From Nelumbo lutea (taxonomy: Eukaryota > Streptophyta > Magnoliopsida > Proteales > Nelumbonaceae), in assembly GCA_022828595.1 (NCBI GenBank), contig JAKGHH010000002.1:77472383-77536382 (forward strand): a stretch of 64,000 nucleotides of DNA, read 5' to 3'. The translations under genes were made by a program, and so were the position numbers. Numbering within the stretch: the stretch's first letter is position 1; each line of letters begins with the position of its first letter. Of this stretch, positions 47,526-59,039 are shown piece by piece. The notes below the pieces were generated by a model, which did no database searches, was not told where the DNA came from, and saw only the letters and a list, made by a program, of their open reading frames with translations.

Positions 47526-49652
47526 ATTCCGTGGATCCCTCCAAATCTTACATCTATGGTTGATACAACATTTGCCACATTTGGTCATCCACACTGTAAA
47601 ATTTTTATCTCAGCCCACATAAAAGAAATATTGGACACTAATCCACAAGTAGCAGCCTTGATAGAGAAACAAAACTTGGCGTCATTACAAAGGGCCACAG
47701 AAGGAAAGGTTAATTGAAACATTGGGTTGTCTATCCAAGAAGGGTGCAATCAACCTTGCTTAGCCATAGAAGGAAGACAAAGTATGGCTCTAGCAGGCTT
47801 ATATGGATTAGCACCATAGGTCCCGGTATGAGTCCTAAGGCAACTAGGCTTCTTACAGTTCATTCCAACTATCGATGACATCAAAGGAGACATGGTTGAT
47901 TTTATCAGCTATTGTGGGAACATGGAAAGGAGGTTCAAAGAGCACTAGGCTTCTAGTAAAAGGGAATTCTCTACCCCGTTGCCAACCACCAAGCCGATGT
48001 GTGATCATACATAGAGGGATTGGGTGTGCAATTAAGGTTTCCCGTCACCCTTAGTGCCACCACCCGAGCTCCCCACCCCAGTAAGGCCTCCATCCAAAGG
48101 TACCATATCAGAGGATTCTCTCAAGCACCCTTTAGATGATCCATACTTAAAAGCAACACTAGAGCTTCATGAGAAAAACAAGATAAATGAGGTGCAGGAA
48201 AGATTGGGAGGCACAAGGATTCCATAAAATGTAAATAAGAGAGCACATCAAGCAAAAAGTTGAGTGAAGCCCAAGCAAGTCATTTTGAAACAATGGAGAA
48301 ATTATCAGAGGCACTTCATGAGAATCAAAGGTTGGAAGTCAAAACCAAGGAAACTCGCCGCCAGCTCCATTAAGCTAGGAATGAGGCTACTAGTGCCAAC
48401 ATCAGATACAAAGAGTTTGTCAACTGCATGGAAGCATATACAATGCAAGTGGTAAATCGAATGGTGATACTCGAAGGCACTTTGACATACTATGGCATTG
48501 ACATTCCTTCCAGCTGATCAAGATTGTTGTATCTCCTTTTCTTTTTGGAAAAAGTGGATGTAATGAACATTAATGAAGGAGCTCTCTTTTGTTTTGGGTC
48601 ACTAATGTCTCAATCAAATACTAACAAAATCATCAAATTCATCAAATCAATTCATCAAATATCAAATTTGGCAAATTAACTCATCAAATAACAAAGATCA
48701 GAATCAAAGCATCAAATCAACTCATCAAATAGCAAAAACTAAAATCAAGGCTAAGTTGTCAAATCAACACATCCAATCAAATCATCAAAAATCGAAATCA
48801 AATTTACCAAATTCTTCAATCCAATTCATCGAATATCAAAAATCAAAGCATAAAAAAAATCAAAATTAAGTTTACCAAGTTCATCAAATCAACCCATAAA
48901 GTAGAATCAAAATCAAAATTAAAAAAAAAATCATCAAAATCAAAAAAGAAAGAAAATAAAAAAACGAAGGATAAAAAAAAGAGTCTAATCAATCTCATCA
49001 AATGTTGAAAATCAATTTCTTTATCTTCTCTCTTGCAACCAATGAATAATTTTTTACCTACTACAGGACAACACGAGGTCCAATAAATTGTGACCCATTC
49101 CTTTGCCCGTACCATGGCAACTGAAGGCACGACCTCGGAGGGCTCAGGGTAGTAGGACATGACTAATGTGGAGACCGCTAGACCCACTACTGTTTCATAC
49201 AACGAATTTCTCTGTTTTCAAGAAAGGCTTTCAGAAATGTCTACTTGGGTGGACTCACTCTCAAAAAGAAATTCTACCAACCCCCAAGCCACTGCCCAGG
49301 CTCAAACCTTTTCCATCCCCACCAGTACTGGGATTTCTACCTAGTTTGTATTCACCGTAGGTACCACATCGCCGACCCTAAGGCCACAACCTACCATCTT
49401 CACCAAGCAACCCACAAATCTAGTAGTCAACCAAGTCAATGACTTTGAAGAAGAAGACCCTCGTGTCTCCCACTCTATCCTCCTAAACAAGCCAACCTCA
49501 ATTGCGAGTGATCGAATGAGAAAATGGAGAAAATGAAGGAAGAAATCTAGAAGCTAAAAGGGGTTCATAACCTGGGGACTATGGACTTTAAAGAATTGTG
49601 CTTATACCTTGATGTAGTACTCCAAAAAAAGTTTAAATTGCCTGAACTAGAA
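47526..49652 (+). pseudogene. gag: Tat-type gypsy gag fragment with upstream coiled-coil frame
   Basis: Decayed pieces only. A frame at 47526-47717 (TNPQVAALIEKQNLASLQRA) and a coiled-coil-like segment at 48240-48530 (Glu/Lys-rich, ending LEGTLTYYGIDIPSS) resemble frames that precede or begin Tat gags. At 49150-49650 are SYNEFLCFQERLSEMSTWVD and later TMDFKELCLYLDVVLQKKFK, the LC-F-P-D block before the Tat gag core. Cut at 49652 against Athila DNA. Lineage call is an inference. Confidence 0.5.
48600..49015. repeat. Degenerate ATCAAA-rich tandem repeat
   Basis: Recurring TCATCAAATCAA, CATCAAATA and AAATCAAA words over about 400 bp, with almost no G on the plus strand. It lies inside the Tat-type fragment, between the coiled-coil segment and the gag core. 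Confidence 0.85.
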
Positions 49653-51314
49653 AAGTAAACTTCACCATCTCACAGTCTTCCCATTTCCTTTTGTTTGAAA
49701 TCACCTCCTTCAAGAATTTGGTATATTTTGGCATCTGTGACAATACATCAAGAAGAGGGATGTTAATATGTATCTTTTTAAACACTTCTAAAAATTTTCC
49801 AAATTGTTTATCCAAATTAGCTTTCAAAACTCTTCTAGGGTAGGGGAGAGGAAGTTTAATAGCATCTAAATTCAGTTTAGGTGTACTCCTTTCGGTCTCC
49901 TTTTGTGGATCGGACACTTCAGCTTTTTGATCATCTTTCTGGGTCTCGCCATTTGTTTTTCCACTTAGAGCAATGGCATTCACTTGCTCCCTTGGGTTCT
50001 TCTTTGTGTTGTTGGGCAATCATCCCTCTTTTCTTTCTGACAACATATTCATAATCTGCCCCACTTGGACTTCTAAGTTCTTAATTGATGCTTCTTGACT
50101 TCAAAATCTTTTTTCATGTTCTTGAAATTTTGTTTCAGCAAGATTAATGAACTTAGAAATCATTTCTTCTAAATTGCCCTTCTTTTCTTGTGGGGGCAGT
50201 TGTTGTTGGAATCCCATGGGCGCTTTTTGTTGGTTGTTGTTCCATGAAAAATTTGGATGATTCCTCCACCCTAGGTTGTATGTGTTCGAATAGGGGTTGA
50301 AATTTGGCCTGCCACCATGAGAAATAAAATTAGCACTTTCAGCTGAAGCAAAAGGATTACCTAATGGATAGAATTAATATGTCTTAATTGGCCACAAAAA
50401 TCACATGGATTGCTAGATATTGTATTTATTGCTGCAGCATTAAGAGTATCTAATTTTTTATTCAGACTAGCAAGTTGAGCAGATAGAGCTGCAAAAGAAT
50501 CGATATGGTGTACTCCCCTTCGATCAGTTTGGTTATTACTCCATTGGTATCTGTTTGACACCATTTCTTCCACTAGGTCATAAGCTTCCTCAGGCATTTT
50601 CCTTATGATTGTGCCACCTACAGTGCATTAATAATGGGATGATTAGAGGGGTAATACCATTATAAAAAGTTTGGATTTGATGCCAAGTTGGTATCCCATG
50701 GTGAGGACACTTCCTAAGCATCTCCTTGAATCATTCCCATGCTTCATACAAATATTCCCTCTCTAATTGAGCAAAAGTAGTGATATCATTAATTAATTTT
50801 GTTGTTTTAGAGAGTGGAAAATACTTAGCCAAGAATTTTTGGGTTAAGTCATTCCAAGTGGTGATGCTTCCTGCAGGGAGTGAGTTAAGCCAATCATTAG
50901 CTCTATCATGCAATGAAAATGGAAATAGTCTAAGCCTAATAGCATCATCGCTAACTCCATTATGTTTAAATGTATCACATATTTCTAGGAAATTTAACAA
51001 TATGTGCATTAGGATCATCACTTGGTAACCCACTAAATTGAATACTCGTCTGAATCATTTGGATAATTGCATGCTTGATTTCAAAATTATTGGCTTGAAT
51101 TGTGGGCTTGCAAATGCTGGAAGTAGCCCCATCAATTGTTGGACAAGCATAGTCCAAAAGGGTGAGATTTGCTTCTGCCATCTCTTCTCTTTGTTGGTTT
51201 GCCTTCTTCAACCTCCTCTCTCATTTTACCTTTGTTGGCTCTTTGCAATAAGCGAAGGGTTCTCTCTATTTCGGGATCGAATCTTGCTAGTCCTTCTCTT
51301 CTAGTGCGTGTCAT
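49633..51314 (-). pseudogene. gag: Athila-lineage gag, minus strand
   Basis: Reads RREGLARFDPEIERTLRLL, then in another frame LLDYACPTIDGATSSICKP, NNFEIKHAIIQMIQTSIQFS and GLPSDDPNAHIVKF. After another shift it reads ICDTFKHNGVSDDAIRLRLF, WLNSLPAGSITTWNDLTQKF and LAKYFPLSKTTKL, then PEEAYDLVEEMVSNRYQW, a CDFC remnant of the zinc knuckle, and IPLLDVLSQMPKYTKFLKE. Several frameshifts and stops. It ends before protease at the junction with plus-strand Tat DNA (about 49650). Confidence 0.85.
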
Positions 51315-51429
51315 GCACTAATAAATCTGAACACAACAAGAGTTTGAACAAATAAAATAAAAAAATAAAAACAGAAATAAAAATCCAAATTAACCAAGGT
51401 TAACAAGTTCTAATATTATTTCAGGATTA

Positions 51430-52130
51430 AATCCCCGGCAACGGCGCAAAAAACTTGATAGCTAAAATTATAACCATAGCAAGTGCACTAGTTATCAAGT
51501 AGTATAAAAATATTGTTCCCACGAGAATTTAACAAAATAAATATTAGAACTACAGCCTTCCTTAATTATTTGGACAACCAAAATTCAGATCCAACAATAA
51601 GAACTAATGAGAATTAAAAATACAAAAAAGAAAATAAAAGCAAGGGTAATCAATAACTAAATATGCAAGGATTAATTGAAATTGCTAGGACCATTGGTCC
51701 GCCTAACCATTCCAATGAATATTAATGGATGAGATTAATCAAGATAATTTGTCATTTCCATAAGCTGAAGTTTTTCCAATTTTATTTAATATTCTTTCCC
51801 AAGATATATCAAATCTACTTCTATCAAGTAACCCTTCGATCCCTCGACTAGAGTTCTCAAAATAGAAATGCGTTAAGTTCAAAAAAAAACTTATATATTC
51901 AGATGAATCATGTGTATATATCCCTTTATACCATTCAATTCACACCCTGGATTATTCAGTCCATTATATGAATTCCTCTCCCGATTCATTCACATAAACC
52001 CAATCAATTAAGAGATGGCCACTCCTAATCGCATTAAGGATAATAACTCATAGACTACATGGAAATCATAGTCTTGGATAAATCATAATAAAATTATATT
52101 CATTGTCATGGTTAGGCTTTCCACAGCCCT
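51430..52130 (-). repeat. Athila primer-binding site and partial 5' LTR, minus strand
   Basis: On the minus strand TTTGCGCCGTTGCCGGGG (about 51433-51450) follows the LTR end, whose TG/CA boundary is at 51456. The LTR continues to 52130, where copy B is inserted. The remainder of the LTR should lie beyond copy B and is lost with the gap. No coding content. Confidence 0.8.
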
Positions 52131-54082
52131 TGAAGGGTTGAGAGATCCATCACATGGACGCCCAAAGATTGCGGAATAAGGGGTGAATTTCAAAAATTTT
52201 TTCTCTCCCTTCAACTGGGAATCACATTCCCTATTTAGAAAATCATATTTTCAAGGATAAATTTTGAACCTTAAACTGAACCAGATCTGAACCAAAAAGA
52301 ATGGGAGAGAATGATACCTGATACGGAGAAATAATATCTCCCAACGAATGTGTTCACGCCCAAGGAAGGATCCAAAGACTGCTCCCACTGAAGATGGCGC
52401 AGTGCAGGATGGAGCAGAATCAGCAGTGTTCTTTCCCAAGAACTCTGTCCTTCGCAAGAAACAGCAGGATGGAACGTGAGCACAACTTCCTTTTCAATCC
52501 TTTCTCAAAGAACTGATGTCAAGATCCAATCTTGACTTCTCCCACAGCTGGAGATCGAACTGGCAAACAGGGCGGGAAGAGCAGGGAGGCAGCAAGAGAG
52601 TATTCGCATGGTGCAGAATTCTCTCTTCTTGATTTCAGCACTAAAGAGGATCTGATGTGTTTCTTGGTCTCTCTCTCTAGGCTGTCGCCCCCTCCTTCCT
52701 TTTGTTAATTTGAAAAGATCAGCTCCTAATCCCATTAGGAGGTGCTTATCCAAATCATATTTGGATCACCCTTCTCTTCTAATGATAAGGATAAACCCTT
52801 ATATTATCTGCAGATTAGATTAGCTTTATCCTAATCTTATTAGGAGGTTTCTAGATCTGAATCACATACAGATCTGGACTCTCTGAGTGGATAGGATTAA
52901 GACCCTATCCTAACTGCTAATCCATCTCAGAATTCGCCCCTTTAATTATCTAAATTAATAGCCCAGTTCGAAATGGGCTTAGGCCCATCAAGCTTATTTG
53001 CTCACTTAACCTTCCTAACTGCTGCCCAGTTGGGCTTCCTTGTATGGTGTGGGACCCTAGCATTGATCTACACATCAGCCACATGGGTTCGGCCCAGCCT
53101 TTGCTACAAGGCCTGATCGAATACACTGTTAAAGACAGTGCACCCCCTGAAACCCATCAAATGAGCTCTATGGGCCCAACACTTACCCTAAGTGGTCCCT
53201 GGGCCAAGCCACCTTGTAACACCCAGGGACTGTGGGCAGATGCAAGATTAGCCCATCAGGTATTATCCTCAATGGTCTTACACTTAACCTCTCAGCCCAT
53301 AATGATCATACACTGCCCGACAAGAGAGGACCTCTCCCTCGGCTGCAAGGAACAGTGTTGCACTCTCCACTTATATGGATCCCGGGAATTAAAACCTTTT
53401 GCAAACATTTTAGAAACCATAATATATATACTTTTATATCTCATATAAAATATATTTTGCAAAACAAATTTCAACGGTTGAAATCAGCTGCCGGCAGTCT
53501 TGGTTTTCCAACAGTGAGAGTGCATCCCCGATCATTACCTTTGTCCGACAAAGGGGCTGATCCTGTCACTATGATCACCCACTCAGATGAATTCTCGGAT
53601 TGTCCCAACATACCCAGGTTTTGACCCCCGCTAAGGATCTCATTGATTGGTACATCAAAGACAGCCCGATCCGACACCTAGTGCAGTATCATAATCGAGT
53701 CTAGGGGTCGGGTGTAACTTTCCAGTTTTGCCCATCAATCTCCAAGGTCTAGGGCAATACTGGAAATCTGGTCCAATTCAAAGATTCAATTAATCCCACA
53801 CTGTATGTGCCTAGGGTCTCACCCCGGTAGCTGAGACAAGCCACCCCAACGGACTTGGTGGCACCACAGTGTCAGCCTTGTCAGGATAGGTCTCCCCAGA
53901 CCAACCCACTGGCTGTGAACATTCAAAACTAACACGAGTCTCAGTAAGTGTCCAGTTTAAGGGTAATACACAGAAACATACCAAGGGAACATGAAGCAAA
54001 TATGTACTTTTAATCATTTACAATAAACTCATAAAGTACATCAATTTTGATTGAAGCTAAGGGCATACAAAACTGTCTAACA
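52131..54082 (-). repeat. 3' LTR of copia copy B
   Basis: 1,952 bp; plus-strand start TGAAGGGTTGAGAG, end AACTGTCTAACA. Same length class as the 3' LTR of copy A. TTAACAAAAGG occupies the TATA position. Confidence 0.93.
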
Positions 54083-56245
54083 GCTCCCACTTGCACTTAG
54101 GTCCAATCAGGTACTAGCCGGAGTCCCATGCTTTCCACGTGTTTCTCAAACACTTTCTGTGTCAGTGGCTTAGTCAATGGGTCTACCACATTCTTCACTG
54201 ATGCTACCTCTTGCTATCATCCTCCCGTAGGTCCAGTGTTGTCATACAACAATGGAATGGATGATGTGCTGAATTCCAAATTCGTGAATGAACACCTTCA
54301 TTCATAAGGCAGCATCAATTACGGCAATGCGCTCGGCTTGGGTTGTGGACTACTAATTTGCAACTTAGGACCCCTGTTTGCTGACACTCAGGAAACAACA
54401 CACGATCCTATCGTGAAAATGTATCCAGATGTAGACTTTCTATCATCTGGGTCTGATGGAAATCGGCATCTGTATACCCTTGGATCTGTAGTGAGCTACC
54501 GTCGAATACTAGACAAAACTCTTTTGCCCTTCAAAGGTACTTAAGTATGTTTTTCACAGCAGTCCAATACTCCTGCCCTGGGTTGACCTGAAATCTGCTT
54601 ACTACACTCACTGCCTGAGCTATGTCAAGACGAGTGCACAGCATGGCATACATGATGCTCCCTACGGTAGAGGCATAGGGAACGTCTTTCATGCCATCAA
54701 TCTCCTCAAAAGTCATGGGAGACATCTTCTTGGAGAGAGTGACTCCATGCCTTAAAGGAACATTTCCTTTCTTGGAGTTTTCCATGCTGTATCTTTTGAC
54801 TATTTTGTCAATGTAGGCAGATTGGGATAATCCTATTATCCGCTTCGATCTATCTCTATAGAGTCGAAGACCCAGTATATAGGAGTCTTCTCCAAGATCT
54901 TTCATGGAGAATTGTTGTGATAACCATACTTTCACCGTAGTTAACATACCTACATCATTCCCAATGAGTAGAATGTCATCTACATACAGAACCAAGAAGG
55001 TAACCTTATCTCCACTGTACTTCCTGTAGACACAGGGTTCATCCGGATTCTGCTCGAAGTCAAACGATTTGACGGCAGAGTCAAAACGGATGTTCCAACT
55101 TCTAGAAGCTTGCTTAAGTCCATAAATGGATCTATTAAGTTTACATACCATGTTTTCCTGACCTGCAGCAATGAAGCCTTGCGGCTACTGCATATAGATA
55201 TCTTCAGTAAGATCTCCATTCAAGAATGCAGTTTTGACATCCATTTGCCAAATCTCATAATCATGGTATGCTGCTACAGCTAGCAGGATCCTAATGGATT
55301 TAAGCATGGCCACAGGCGAAAAGGTTTCCTCATAATCGATGCCCTCTTTCTGAGTGTACCCTTTCGCCACCAGACGAGCCTTGAAGGTCTCAACCTTACC
55401 ATCGGGGCCCTTCTTCCTCTTGTAAATCCATTTGCAACCGATTGCTTTTACCCCGGAGGGCGGATCTACTAGATTCCAGACTCCATTGGTCTCCATTGAG
55501 TCCATTTCTGCTCTCATGGCCTCCACCCACTTCTGGGAATCTATGTCCAACATAGCTTCCGTGTAAGTCACGGGATCCTCCTCACTAGTCAAGGTTTCCA
55601 CCAGGTAACTATCCTGGTCATAACCATAACGGACTGCTGGCCTGGATACCCGAGTGGATCTTCTAGGTTGGTCACTACCTGGAACTTGTGGGACATCTCC
55701 CACTGCTCCTGAGCTCTCCTCATCAAGAAAAACTTCCTGACGATGGGTGTCCAGGATATAGTCGGTTTCTAAGAATTGCGCATTACGACTGCAGAACACT
55801 TTCTGGTCACTTGGGTCATAGAATAGGTAACCTACAGAGCCTTTTGGGTAGGCTACAAATAGGCAACGGCTGGTCTTGGATTCCAACTTGTCTGCACTCG
55901 TTCTCTTAACGTGTGCTGGACAATCCCAAATCTTCAAGTGTCTGACACTTGGCTTCTTTCCGGTCCAAAGTTCATATGGAGTATTCGGAACCGATTTGGT
56001 TGGAACCCGATTCAGCACATAAATCGCAGTCTCTAATGCGTAACCCCAAAAGGATGTGGGTAACTCTGAGTGTATGAGAAGCGACCGAACCATATCCAAT
56101 AAGGTCCTATTCCTCCTCTCCGAAACACCGTTAAGTTGTGGTGTAGCAGGAGGAGCTAATTGTGATACTATCCCATTGTCCTTTAAGTAGTCCCTGAATT
56201 CGTCAGAGAGATACTCGCCACCTCGATCTGATCGAAGGTGTTAAT
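54083..56245 (-). pseudogene. pol: Integrase C-terminus, RT and RNase H remnant, copy B
   Basis: From about 56245 downward: [12 protein letters not shown] block, [20 protein letters not shown] and [20 protein letters not shown], then RT with [38 protein letters not shown] and [18 protein letters not shown] at about 55185 replaces Gln. Then [28 protein letters not shown] (about 54970-54990) and QAVSVVSRFQVNPGQEYW. RNase H has the same stops as copy A. Apart from the TAG, RT is open over more than 450 codons. Confidence 0.92.
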
Positions 56246-57865
56246 TTCTCTCCCTAACTATTTCTTGACCTCTTGTCTAAACTCTTTGAACTTTTCAAAG
56301 GATTCAGACTTGTGTCGCATTAGGTACACGTAACCGTATCGTGAAAAATCATCTGTGAAGGTGATGAAATACACGTGTTGATTTCGTGTCCTAACACTCA
56401 GGGGACCACATACATCAGTATGTATCAGGTCAAGTGTGCCCGTACATCTTTCAGGCTTACCGTTAAATGGCTGTTTCGTCATCTTGCCTTGTAGGCAAGG
56501 CTCACAAGTGGGAAGATCTTCTACAGTTAGAAAATCCAAAGGACCATCCTTTATCAACCTTGTGATTCGGTCAACACCGATGTGGCCAAGTCGATAATGC
56601 CACAGACACGTGGGATTAACTGTATCACGAGCTCTCTTCTTAGGGATTTCAGCCGACGTAGTTTCGGTTATGTTATTTTCTAGAGAAGGATGTAGAACAT
56701 AGAGACCGTTCTCCAGTTCCCCGTATGCGATGAATCTGTTGTTTCTTTGAACAGTAATCGTATTACTAAAGAAAACAGAATAACCATCTGCACACAGTTT
56801 TGAGACAAAAATCAAATTTCTCCTTAAATTTTGTACATAAAGACAGTCTTTCAGTGCAATTATTCCTTCTCTAAAAATTAATTCCACGGTTCTTATGGCC
56901 GCGGCTGCAATAGTTGCAGTAGTCCCTAAGAAGAGTGTGACTTCTTCTTCACTCAGCCTTCTGCTTACCTTGAACCCCTGCAGTGAGTTACAAGCATGAG
57001 TCAAAGCCCCGGAGTCAATACACCAGGAAGCAAAAGCTACCAACAAATTGGTTTCTATAACACAAGTTTCGAAGTTACCTTTTTTGGATTCCAGGTAGGC
57101 AGGACAATTCATTTTCCAGTGGCCGGTCTTCTTGCAGAAGTGACAGGCATCCGATGCTTTGTCTTTCTTCTACTTCTTGCTCTTAGTGGCTTTCTTTTGA
57201 GGCTTCTTTGCCTTCCTCTTTCTCTTGCCTGTCTTGCCAGCTTCAACAAGCATGGCTACAGGTTCATCCTTTCTCATCAGTTCCTTAGCTCTTTGCAATA
57301 TATTGCTGAGCTCTTGTAAGCTGACATTCAGCTTGTTCATGTTATAGTTCATGATGAACGGATTAAAGGAAGGAGGCAAAGAGTTAAGGATAGCATCTAT
57401 CTGGGTTGCAAGGTCCAGCCCGGATCCAAGAGCCTCCAGTTCGTTGATGTATCCCATCATCCGAAGACAATGGTCGTGAACTTGTTGACCCTTGGACATT
57501 TGTGCGGTCATGAACTGTTTCAAGACCTTTTGTCGAGTAGAACGATTCTGCTCTTCATACATTGTCCTGAGACTGTCCAATATGTCTTTGGCAAGTTCGA
57601 TCTGATCGAACTGCCTCTGTATCGGGTTGTCTAAGGAGGCAATGATGTAACACCAGGCAAGGGAGTTTTTCTCTTCCCATTCTTGATAGTCTCTCCTTCA
57701 GGCCTCAGAAGCCCTATCACCCGGATGCTCTGGGGCAGGATTCTTGGCCACTTTGTCCAGCTTTTCGGAAGCTAGGACCAGCATAAGGTTCCTGTACCAA
57801 TCAACATAGTTTGGGCCCTTCAAATTGCTGTCATCAAGTAGTTTTGCAAAAGATCCATTTGCCAT
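56246..57865 (-). pseudogene. gag: Gag, protease and integrase N-terminus, copy B
   Basis: ATG at 57865: MANGSFAKLLDDSNLKGPNY. A TGA near 57696 replaces Arg (CGA in copy A). Gag continues with KGQQVHDHCLRMMGYINELE and ILNSLPPSFNPFIMNYNM. A TAG near 57172 interrupts before the zinc knuckle CHFCKKTGHWKMNC, where the third basic segment is altered. Protease WCIDSGALTHACNSLQGF has DSGA-L instead of DSGAS. Integrase HHCC and [17 protein letters not shown] follow. A TAG and a 1-nt deletion lie near 56238-56258. Confidence 0.92.
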
Positions 57866-58463
57866 TTTCTGATAAAAGAGCAAACATCAGTCCACAACCT
57901 AATTTGATTCATGTTCATTTCATAGATATGGATTTTAATCTATGATCCATTTCCATTTATTCGTCTCTGAGATTTCCCTCCTCTCTCAGTGACGGAGACT
58001 ACGGGTTGTCTCTGGAAATGTGGGAAATCACATAGGGTGCATGGAGCCAACTGTTTCAGCTGCATAACCCCACCACCTTTCTGTGAAGGATCACATCCAC
58101 TCATCATATGAGTTTTCCCTTTGGCCTCTGTCAGACAAAGTTCAGAGCCGTTTTCAGGTAAACCTTTCTGTCCAGTGAGTGCTTACCCATCATATTCGTG
58201 AACGCCAAGGTACCGTGAGAGAGTTCCCATTTTCTGGTGAAGCCCCTCCCACATCGGTCTATGACGCCCCTATCATCTTATGAAACACTCAGACAAGCCC
58301 AACAACAAATGGATAGCCCATTTCCTGGTGCGTTTCCTCATTACTGAAGGACCCATCCTCATGCTAATGATGAAAGGCCTTTAGAGAGTTCATCATATGA
58401 ATCTCCCTATCACACGCACTCATATTAGCTGGAGGGAACAAAATTACGCCCTAGTTTGATTTA
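57866..58463 (-). other. Leader of copy B, partial
   Basis: Non-coding; closely matches 38025-38627 of copy A, including AATTACGCCCTAGTTTGATT just before the gap. Confidence 0.9.
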
Positions 58464-58563
58464 NNNNNNNNNNNNNNNNNNNNNNNNNNNNNNNNNNNNN
58501 NNNNNNNNNNNNNNNNNNNNNNNNNNNNNNNNNNNNNNNNNNNNNNNNNNNNNNNNNNNNNNN
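58464..58563. other. Scaffold gap (100 N)
   Basis: Exactly 100 N, a conventional placeholder for a gap of unknown size. The left side is copia leader and the right side is unrelated low-complexity DNA. Reading frames that cross it are artefacts. Confidence 0.99.
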
Positions 58564-59030
58564 AGCGGAGCAAGAACACCCCTAATTCAAAAAAAACGAA
58601 ATTGGGCTTGCCATCGAAAAGGGGGCGGGGGGTTTGGGGGTGAAGCCCCCCATCAAAAGGGGCAGGAGAACACAACCAAACTTTCTTTCCCCTTGATCTC
58701 GTTCTCTTCCCTTCCCTTTCCTTTTCTCTTTTTTTTCATCTCTTTCTTTGTTTCTTTCCCTTCCCTTTTCTTTTCCCTTTCCTTTTTTTTTCTATCATTT
58801 TTTATAAATAAGATGTGCCCAAGGACATACGCCTCTAGCACGAACTCATGAAAAAAAGTCACTAGAGGCGTACCACCTCTTGCCACCTGAGGCTAATACG
58901 CCTCAGAGGTGTCAGCACCTTTGGCATAACGCCTGAGGGCATTTTGGGAGTCGCCTCACCTGGAGGCGCAGCTCTAGGCAATATGCCTACCACGCCTTTT
59001 AAAAAACATTGTTTTGAAATCCATGTTGAA
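58564..59030. other. Low-complexity CT-rich tract and hairpin cluster
   Basis: 58690-58800 is a CT-rich tract (CCCTTCC/TTTC words). 58828-58990 has several perfect inverted repeats of AGGCG/CGCCT type: TACGCCTCTAG (58828-58838) with CTAGAGGCGTA (58862-58872), and CTGAGGC (58887-58893) with GCCTCAG (58900-58906). No gene is seen. Confidence 0.7.
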
Positions 59031-59039
59031 TAGAAAAGG

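Larger units (their letters stand above)
52131..58463 (-). mobile_element. Angela-like copia, copy B, truncated by the scaffold gap
   Basis: 3' LTR, polypurine tract, pol, gag and part of the leader on the minus strand, closely similar to copy A. The rest of the leader and the 5' LTR should lie in or beyond the gap at 58464, but the sequence after the gap is unrelated. It is inserted in an Athila LTR; the left flank is GCCCT (52126-52130), with no right flank to compare. Confidence 0.92.

Noticed and set aside
18446..53677. A conserved ~80-codon frame recurring in copia LTRs (18446, 20034, 33836-, 40778-, 53677-), always on the LTR sense strand
   Set aside because: All copies begin with GTG, not ATG. 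The visible differences mostly change amino acids, one copy is frameshifted, and it tracks LTR homology only. I see no sign of selection on a protein.
58451..58851. Frames crossing the N gap
   Set aside because: Their middle is undefined sequence and the two sides are unrelated.
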